Below are positions 1 to 7,600 of a DNA stretch of 10,418 nucleotides, in pieces. The stretch's first letter is position 1. Each line of letters begins with the position of its first letter. The stretch is taken from NCBI GenBank assembly GCA_002482725.1, contig DLGO01000038.1:83808-94225 (forward strand), read 5' to 3'. Source of the stretch: Bacteroidetes bacterium UBA7692. GTDB lineage: Bacteria > Bacteroidota > Bacteroidia > Chitinophagales > LD1. The position numbers were made by a program, and so were the translations under genes. The notes beneath the pieces were generated by a model. The model was given only the letters and a program-made list of their open reading frames with translations. It was not told the DNA's origin and did not search any database.

Positions 1-789
1 TGGATGTACGCCTACCACTAAGCCTGCTCCACGCTCGTAGCAGAATTTTGCCAGTTGTTGTTGGCCATAGCTGGGCAGGTCCTGCATTTCGCTACCCCAG
101 TCAAAATATACTATTGTAAAGTCTGCCGCCTGCATGCGCGTGCTCCTCAGGTCAGTTTCTATCATTCGCTGCTCGGCAGTATTTATGATAAAATCGCGGG
201 ACACGGATGGCCTGTTATTCAGTACGCTGTAATTCAGTATGGCTATTTTGAATCCGCGTCTGAATAATATTAGTGGGCAATTGCCATTCCGGTCTATGTT
301 ATTGGCATAGCTTCCGGTATGCACTATGTCCATTTGGTTCAGCAGCTTTTGAGTGCGCAGCAGTCCTTCCTTGTCTATATTGGCGGTATTAAAGTTGGCT
401 GTAAGCAGGGTGTTAACACCACTATACTTCAGTGCCAGGGCCAGTTCGTCGGGCGATGAGTACGGTGACGATTCATTGCCCGTAAAGCTGGTTTTCAGGT
501 TGGCAATGGTTATATCGCCTAGATTAAGAATGGGTTGTATGCACTTCAGTTCCTTGCCAAAATCGTACTTCTTTGTTTCGATATTATACGCATATTTTAT
601 CTGGTCAGCGGTTTGGTATATGTTACCGGCCAGCATTATGTGCAGGTTCCGAAATGAGTCTATCTTTTCAAATTCAGCAGCCTCGTCCCTATCTATCAGG
701 CGTTGCAGTATTTTTACAGTATTGTTGGTTTGAGCAGTTGTTAACAGAGTTATAAAACAAAGTGCAACTGTATATAGATGTCTGGTCAT
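1..789 (-). CDS. CapA/PGA_cap-family secreted protein, metal-site residues substituted (3' end outside window)
   Basis: The minus frame is open for 263 codons from ATG at 789-787 to the window edge, so the C-terminus is missing. Residues 1-20 (MTRHLYTVALCFITLLTTAQ) look like a signal peptide, so the product should be exported. The rest follows the Bacteroidota CapA (PGA_cap, calcineurin-like phosphoesterase fold) pattern in order: GDITIANL at 91-98, SSPDELALALKYSGVNTLLTAN at about 111-132, GLLRT at 142-146, HTGSY at 157-161, KIAILNY at 181-187, and GAGLVVGVHP at 254-263, where the window ends. Residues the family uses for metal binding are changed: the first GD motif reads AGN (54-56), ANNHxxD reads ANFNTAN (131-137), HWG reads DWG (230-232), and GxHPH begins GVHP. 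The frame has no stop or frameshift, so this looks like a maintained, possibly non-catalytic homologue rather than a decayed gene. Known CapA proteins act in poly-gamma-glutamate or capsule synthesis; the role here is unknown. It starts 13 bases after the upstream SDR gene and is probably co-transcribed with it. Confidence 0.8.
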   Translation of the reverse strand, partial: MTRHLYTVALCFITLLTTAQTNNTVKILQRLIDRDEAAEFEKIDSFRNLHIMLAGNIYQTADQIKYAYNIETKKYDFGKELKCIQPILNLGDITIANLKTSFTGNESSPYSSPDELALALKYSGVNTLLTANFNTANIDKEGLLRTQKLLNQMDIVHTGSYANNIDRNGNCPLILFRRGFKIAILNYSVLNNRPSVSRDFIINTAEQRMIETDLRSTRMQAADFTIVYFDWGSEMQDLPSYGQQQLAKFCYERGAGLVVGVHP

Positions 790-802
790 GTGTCTCTTAA
801 AA

Positions 803-1459
803 TCAGTTTAGATTTACCATATCGTTATAGGTAAGTCTCAATACCTTTGGTGTAGGTTGGTTTGCATAGTGTATCATAGCCTCCGCTACGGTATCAGCTT
901 CTATCGCTTTGTATTTTTTTAGGGGTCCCATCATGGCAAAGTTAGTTACTAAAGACAATGCTTTACCAATAATTTCTCCTGCTCTTCTTTCTTGCCGATT
1001 TCCCAGCAATAGCGACGGCTGCATTAATATCAGGCTTTCAAAACCTAATCGCTCAAGAGCTTCTTCCAACTGTCCCTTCACTTTGCTATAAAATATATTG
1101 GAACCGGAATCAGCTCCTATTGCAGAAACAAGAATGAATTTTTTTGTGCCGTTCTGTTTTGCAATTTTTGCAAAACGAAGCACATAATCGAAATCCACCT
1201 TATGGAATTCCTCTTTACTTCCTGCTTTTGCTATGGTGGTGCCTATGGTACAATAAGCATGGTCTCCAAACATGCTGTCACTATACTCTTCTATAGCGTC
1301 AAAATTAATTACTACATTTTCCACACCCAGTATATGCGGTTTAAGGCTCTTTCTGGTAACAGCTATCAAGTGCTTGTATATTTGTTTGCTGTGTAGTTTC
1401 CCCAGGCACAGGTTTCCTATAAGGCCCGTAACGCCAACTATTATCGCATCTTTCTTCAT
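803..1459 (-). CDS. NAD(P)-binding atypical SDR, HTATIP2/TIP30-like
   Basis: This is a complete 218-residue protein, ATG at 1459-1457 and TGA at 805-803. The Rossmann dinucleotide loop is GVTGLIG at residues 9-15. The segment CTIGTT at 70-75, followed by a VDFDYVL stretch at 88-94, matches the C(L/I)GTT...VDxDYV signature of the HTATIP2/TIP30 and YbjT-like group. Ser112 in LVSAIGA (110-116) and Tyr124-x3-Lys128 sit where the SDR catalytic Ser, Tyr and Lys are expected. MQPSLLLGNRQERR at 146-159 matches the family's RPGxLLxxRxExR region. The length of about 220 residues is normal for the group. No signal peptide is visible, so it should be cytosolic. Bacterial members bind NAD(P)H, but their substrates are mostly undefined, and I infer only an oxidoreductase or dinucleotide-sensing role. 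It lies 13 bases upstream of the CapA-like gene on the same strand and heads that unit. No Shine-Dalgarno sequence precedes the ATG. Confidence 0.85.
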   Translation of the reverse strand: MKKDAIIVGVTGLIGNLCLGKLHSKQIYKHLIAVTRKSLKPHILGVENVVINFDAIEEYSDSMFGDHAYCTIGTTIAKAGSKEEFHKVDFDYVLRFAKIAKQNGTKKFILVSAIGADSGSNIFYSKVKGQLEEALERLGFESLILMQPSLLLGNRQERRAGEIIGKALSLVTNFAMMGPLKKYKAIEADTVAEAMIHYANQPTPKVLRLTYNDMVNLN

Positions 1460-1612
1460 TTGCTATTGTTGGCCGTAAACATAAAAGTTATGAATGACAG
1501 AAAACTAAAGAATTGTTAATTAAATGTCAGGTCGCAATATGTAGCAAATGTTAAAGTCTAGGGATAATGCAATTTGTTAGCCTTTATTTTTTCAATCTTT
1601 AACCTAAGTGCT

Positions 1613-1620
1613 TACCTTCG
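1613..1620 (+). promoter_or_regulatory. Possible -7 box of a Bacteroidota promoter
   Basis: TACCTTCG matches the Bacteroidota -7 consensus TAnnTTTG at all but one fixed position. It lies 34 bases before the ATG at 1655, which would give a 5' leader of roughly 28 bases. No convincing -33 TTTG is seen at the usual spacing, only a T-run at about 1586-1592, so this is a weak call. It also lies downstream of the alternative TTG start at 1574, which argues for the ATG at 1655. Confidence 0.3.
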
Positions 1621-1654
1621 GCATACTTTATTGAATAATTTAAACCTATCTGAC

Positions 1655-4600
1655 ATGGTTAATTTTTTACGCATTAGAACGTTGATGCTTCTGGTAGCTT
1701 TGTTTGCGCTCGCAAATTCTGCATCCGCTCAGGTCGCCAGCAAGTATTCGTTTTCTCAGACTTCGGGTACTTACACACCGATTACTGGAGGAACAATAGT
1801 AGCCACCGCTACGGGTGCCAGTCTTGGTGCCTCTTTGGATGATATTAATTACACTTTACCCACAGGTACTATCCCTTTTGCGTTTCCTTTCAACGGGACC
1901 ACGTATACAGGTTTAGTAATTAATACCAATGGTTTCATAACTTTTGGTGCTACAGCTCCGGGTGGAGGTCTCTATACACCTATATCAAGCAATACAGGTT
2001 ATGCAGGGGCAATTTCTGCGCTTACATTGGACCTTAATTCATTGTACACTTCTTTGGATACGGGCAATATAAGCTATGTAGCCAGAGGAACTTCTCCTAA
2101 TCAGGAGTTTGTTATTCAGTACAAAAATTTCAGGCCGTATAGTACCAGCACAGGTATTATCGATTTTTGGCGCTGGAATTTTCAGATTATCCTGCATGAA
2201 GATGGAGTAATCAATGTAGTATATGATCTTGGTTTTGTAGGGGCGCCTTCATCAAGTGCAGGAGAAGTAGGCTTACGTGGGCCAAACAATACATTTGCTA
2301 CAAACGTAAATAACAGGAGAGTTGTTTCAGGTACCAACACTTGGGTTACCAGTGTTAATGGTACTACAAATGCTTCTACGGCTGCATTCTCTACTACTAT
2401 TGTTCCACCATCGGGTCACAACTATATATATACTCCGGTAACAAACAATATACAGGTTAAATCTTTATTGACCCCAGTTGCCGCAAACTGTTTAGGTACT
2501 ACAGAGAGTGTAACTGTTCGTATAGTAAATACAGGTGTTGCTGCGGTGGATCTATCAGTAGATCCGCTAAACGTAAGCGCGACTGTTTCAGGCACACTTA
2601 ATCAGACTATTTCTACAAGTGTTAATACAGGTAGCATTGCTGCCGGTGATTCACTAACTGTAACCGTAGGCACACTTAACCTGTCTACAGGTGGTGTTTT
2701 CAATTTTGTAATAGCAGGGAAACGCGCAGGCGACCAGCAAATTGCAGATGACACGCTTAAAACTTCGGTTACTACGTTGGTCATAGCTTCACTTCCTCTT
2801 AGCAATCCTTTTACAGGTTTTACAGGAACTAACCTTACCACCGCCCAACCACTTTGGCGCGAAGGTGCTGGCGCGACTTTACCTGCCGGAACTACCAGCC
2901 GATGGACTTCATCAACTGGTTTGGGCGGAGCCGGAAATACTACTGCAAAATTGAATTTGTTTACAAATGATCGCACAGAATGGATTGTTGGACCACTTAT
3001 TACTGTGGGTGCCAATGATTCATTGTCAGTTGATGTGGCTGTTACTGATTTCAATTCAATAACTGTTGCGGATGCTATGGGTAGCGATGACAAGGTGGCA
3101 ATAATGGTAACGACCGACTGTGGTGTTTCATGGTCTCCGTTTTACTCATTTACAGCAACTAATAATCTTACAAAAGACCTTACCAAATACTCATTCTCCC
3201 TTTCTGCCTATGCAGGACAAAAAATCGGTATCGCATTTTTTGCTACGGATGGTCCGTTAGCAAATGCTGAAGATTATGATTTTCATATAGATAATGTTAA
3301 TATTTTCAGTGCGGGTGCAGATCTTATAGCGCCTGTAGTAGCTAGCGCTACTAACAATCCATCAGTAAACCAGTGTGCTCCTGCAGCGCGTATTGTTTCG
3401 GTTACAGTTACCGATGCGGTAGGTGTTAAAGATGTTACATTAACTCCTTCTTTTGGAGGAGTGGCACAAACAGCTGTGGCACTTACGCTTTCATCAGGCA
3501 CCGCTCAAAATGGTGTTTGGACAGGAACTATACCTGCAGCAGGCAATAATGTAGCTGTTACTTATACTGTTTTGGCTAAAGATACTTCAAACAATGTTTC
3601 CTCCTCATTTACCGGTACCGGATATGCAGATGGTAATGTTGGCGCTGTAAATGCTGGTCTGGACCAAACAGTTAGCCAGGGTAGCACTGCTACGCTTGAT
3701 GCAGCATCTAATACTACAGTTGCCGGTTTGCGCTTTACCGAAATTACGCAAAATGAGGTTGGTACCGGGCAAACACCTTCTTACCCTTTATATGCGACAG
3801 GAGATGATTATGTAGAAATTACCAACCTTGGAACACAGTCAACTTTGCTTGATAATGTTAAGTTGAATGTTGTTGGTGGTACTACGATTAGCTATACATT
3901 TCCTGCAGGAATAGTTGTAGCTCCTAACCAGGTGGTAGTTGTAAATCTGGGAGCAGGTACTAATGATGTGGCCAACAGGTACTTTAATACAGGTGGTACA
4001 AATGACGTATTGTCCTCCGGTACACCTACAGGATATTACCTAAGTGCTCCTACGGGCACCGTGTTGGATGCAGTTGCAACCAGTGGATACACATTCCTTG
4101 TTGCTACAGGTGTTACTACATCAGATTGGAGTGGAAACCTTGCCAGCTCTTCAGGGTTTGCAGGAGTTAGGCGTACAGTTGCTGCTGATAATAATCTGGC
4201 TTCTGACTGGACAATTTCTTCAGTTTCTAATGTTCAGAATATAGGAACACTTAATGCTGGCCTTAATCCAATTACAGTAACAGCAGCAATAACGTGGAAT
4301 CCGGGAGCTGTTACTACTAATCCATACACTACACCGGTATTTAATACTACTGGCGTGTTTGATTATGTAGCTTCTGTAATTGTAGGAGGTTGTACTTCAA
4401 CAGATACTGTAAAAGTAACTGTTATCGCTGCTGCAGCTCCTGTAGCGGACTTTTCGGCAAGTGATTCTACTGTAAGTACTGTAGATGTAGTAACATTTAC
4501 AGATAGCACACTAAACCTGCCTACTTCATGGGCATGGTCATTTACTCCGGGTACTGTAACTTATCAGAATGGAACCAGCGCTACCAGCCAAAATCCTCAG

Positions 4601-7600
4601 GTGATCTTTAATACACCGGGCCTGTACTCTGTACAATTGATTGCAACTAATAATACAGGTTCAGATACAGAACTTAAAACATCTTTTATCTCTGTAGTTT
4701 TAGGATATTGCCAACCAACTCCTGGTACTGTTAATACAGTAGATGCCATTAGTAAAGTTGTAATTACTAATTATGTTCCTGACTCTTTGGTACAGACCTC
4801 TACAACAAATGGAGTTAATAATTATGAATTCTATACAACTGATACATTAGAACTAACTCAAACTACATCCAATACAATTGCTCTTACCTACGGTACTGAT
4901 GGTAATCAGTATGGTGCTGCCTGGATAGATTATAACCAAAATGGAATATTTGAAGCTTCAGAAAATTTATTACTGACTTCAGTTTCTGCTGGAGGTGGAG
5001 CTACCGTTACAGCTACTTTTATTGTACCATTTACTGCTACTACAGGTATTACAAGAATACGTTTCCGTGGTGGTGATGATAATGCATATACAGCAGCAGG
5101 AGCATGTGCTACTTCAGCTTATGGCGAAACAGAAGATTATTTGGTTAATATAGTAGCACCCGCAGCTTGTATTAACCCTCCGGTAGCGGGTACAATTTCA
5201 GGTGATACGCTTGCTTGTGCGAAACAGCCGCTTATCCTTGCCCTTTCAGGTAATACTATAGGTACTACCATTCAGTGGCAGTCATCTGCTGACTCTTTGT
5301 CTTGGACTGATATAGCCGGTGCTACATCATTGAACTATACCGATACAAACCTTACTACTGCTAAATTTTACAGGGCTAAGGTTATATGCTCGGATTCTTC
5401 TTTTACCGCAGGGCACAAAGTATCAATTAAACCTCTTTTAGATTGCTATTGTACTTCATTTGGTGATTGTGCCAGCTACGATGACCTTATCGAAAGTGTA
5501 ACATTCGATTCAATTGACAACCAGTTTTCAGCCTGCGGAGATTTGATAAATGGATATACGCTTTATCCTCAGTCTCAGTTTACAACTACTGTGCTTGCAT
5601 CTTCCAGTTATGATCTTACCGTACTTACCGGCCCTGGAGCTGCATATTACAATACATTGGCTGCATGGGTAGATTTTAATAGAAATGGAAGCTTTAATGA
5701 TCCGGGAGAGTATTTCCTTCTAAGTAGTTTTGCTGTTGAAAATACCAGCTATACAGTATCTATACCAATACCGGCTAATGCGGATACAGGGCAAACTTTG
5801 ATAAGGGTGAAATATGTATATTTAAATTTCCTTGGAGCAAATGATGCATGTCTTGATATTAGTAGTGATGGGGGCGAAACAGAGGATTATGTAATTACTA
5901 TTAAAGCTCCGCCTGTTTGTTCAAGCCCTGCTGAAGCGGGTGTTATTTCAGGCCCTGCGGTAGGATTAGCTAATACTAATGGTAACTATGTAGCTGTCGG
6001 AGCTGATGGCGATTCCTACAAATGGGAATATTCATTTAATCTTCCGTCGTTTACCACTTTGCCAGGGGCAGCATTTAATAATGACTCTATATCTGTAGGA
6101 TTGGCAACAGCCGATACAGTTTATGTTCGCGTAGTGGCCTTCCGACCTGGATGCCCTAATGATACTTCTGCTATATTCCAAACTATCATCAGGCTTCCTG
6201 GTAATGATGTTTGTGATGCAGTACCATTAACATTCGGCACAAACGGACCTTTTATAAATACTGCAGCAACTGCACAAACCGGCGAGGTTGCTCCACCTAA
6301 TACAGGATTTAATTCAACCCAAACGGGATGGGCAAATACCACACTTACCAATACTATGTGGTTTACATTTACAGCTCCTGCTTCAGGCCATGTAACTATC
6401 CAGTCTCCTGACTACGATACCCAATTGGCACTGTGGGATGTTTCTGCTTGTGGTGACTTATTAGATATTTCGAAGGCTACCCTGATAGCGGCAAATGATG
6501 ATGACTCAGCTTATGTAAGACATAATGGTGTTGAGTACTCATCTTTTATAGACACAGTAAAATGCCTTGTTCCGGGAAGAACATATTATGTACAGCTTGA
6601 TGGCTATTCTGCAGGTGGTGATACTACCACAATAATAATAACAGATGGTGGATTGACTTCGGACTTTACTATCGGTTCAGCTTATTGTACCAGCAATGCT
6701 CCTGTAGTGCTTTTACCTAACAGGTCTGGTGGTTCATTTGGTGGTAGTGGTGTAGTTGGTTCTACCTTCACTCCATCTTCTTTGGCACCGGGTACTTATC
6801 AGGTATTTTATACAAGGAATTGCGATACTACATTTAAAACTGTAGTAATCAATGGATCGCCTTCTGTTGCCGTTACGTCTTCTACCAATATCGCTTGTTT
6901 TGGTAATGCTTCAGGTGCAATAGATGTTACTATCAGTGGTGGTACATCTCCTTATACTTCTATATGGAGCAATGGCACTACAACAGAGGATATTACGAAT
7001 GTAGTTGCAGGTACTTATACTGATACTGTTTCTGACGCAAATGGATGTAAAGCCATACTTGCACCGGTTACTTTGACACAACCTGCAACAGGCTTATCTG
7101 TAGCATTGGATAGCGTAGTTAATACAACATGTAATGGTGTTTCCAATGGTGCTGTTTACGTTACTGTAACCGGAGTTACAGGTACTGCAACATATACATG
7201 GAACAACGTTGCAGGAACAGAAGATTTAACTTCAGTTGCTGCCGGCGCTTATACTCTTGTAGTTTCAGATGCTTCTTCTTGTACAGCTACTGGTGGACCA
7301 TTTACGGTTACACAGCCTGCGGTTTTGGCTACTATAGTAGATTCGGTACGTGCAATAACCTGTAATGGTGCTGCAAACGGAGCTATATATACAACTACCT
7401 CAGGTGGTACTACTCCTTATACTTATATATGGAGCAATACAGGTTCATCTGATGATATAACCGGCCTTACTGCTAATAACTATACTTTGGCGGTATCAGA
7501 TGCAAAAGGTTGCACTTCTTCGGCCAGCAGGAATCTGACAGAGCCATTGCCACTTACAGTAACTGTTGATTCTAGCAAAAACGTAAATTGTTTTGGCGAT

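Noticed and set aside
353..733. Plus-strand 126-codon reading frame
   Set aside because: It lies antisense to the CapA-like gene, whose minus-strand translation matches a family over its whole length. The plus frame has no family-like features.
1..789. CapA-like gene considered as a pseudogene
   Set aside because: All 263 visible codons are open and in one frame, with a signal peptide and family-wide motif order. The changes are residue substitutions.
1460..1654. Small RNA, riboswitch or operator in the divergent intergenic region
   Set aside because: It is AT-rich with no convincing stem-loop or conserved motif. Apart from the weak box at 1613, and an even weaker TAACTTTT on the minus strand at 1490-1483, nothing stands out.
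2602..3093. Minus-strand 163-codon reading frame inside the giant gene, and similar ones at 8107-8464
   Set aside because: They overlap well-supported coding sequence, have no domain pattern, and arise from the low stop frequency opposite Thr/Ser/Val-rich codons.
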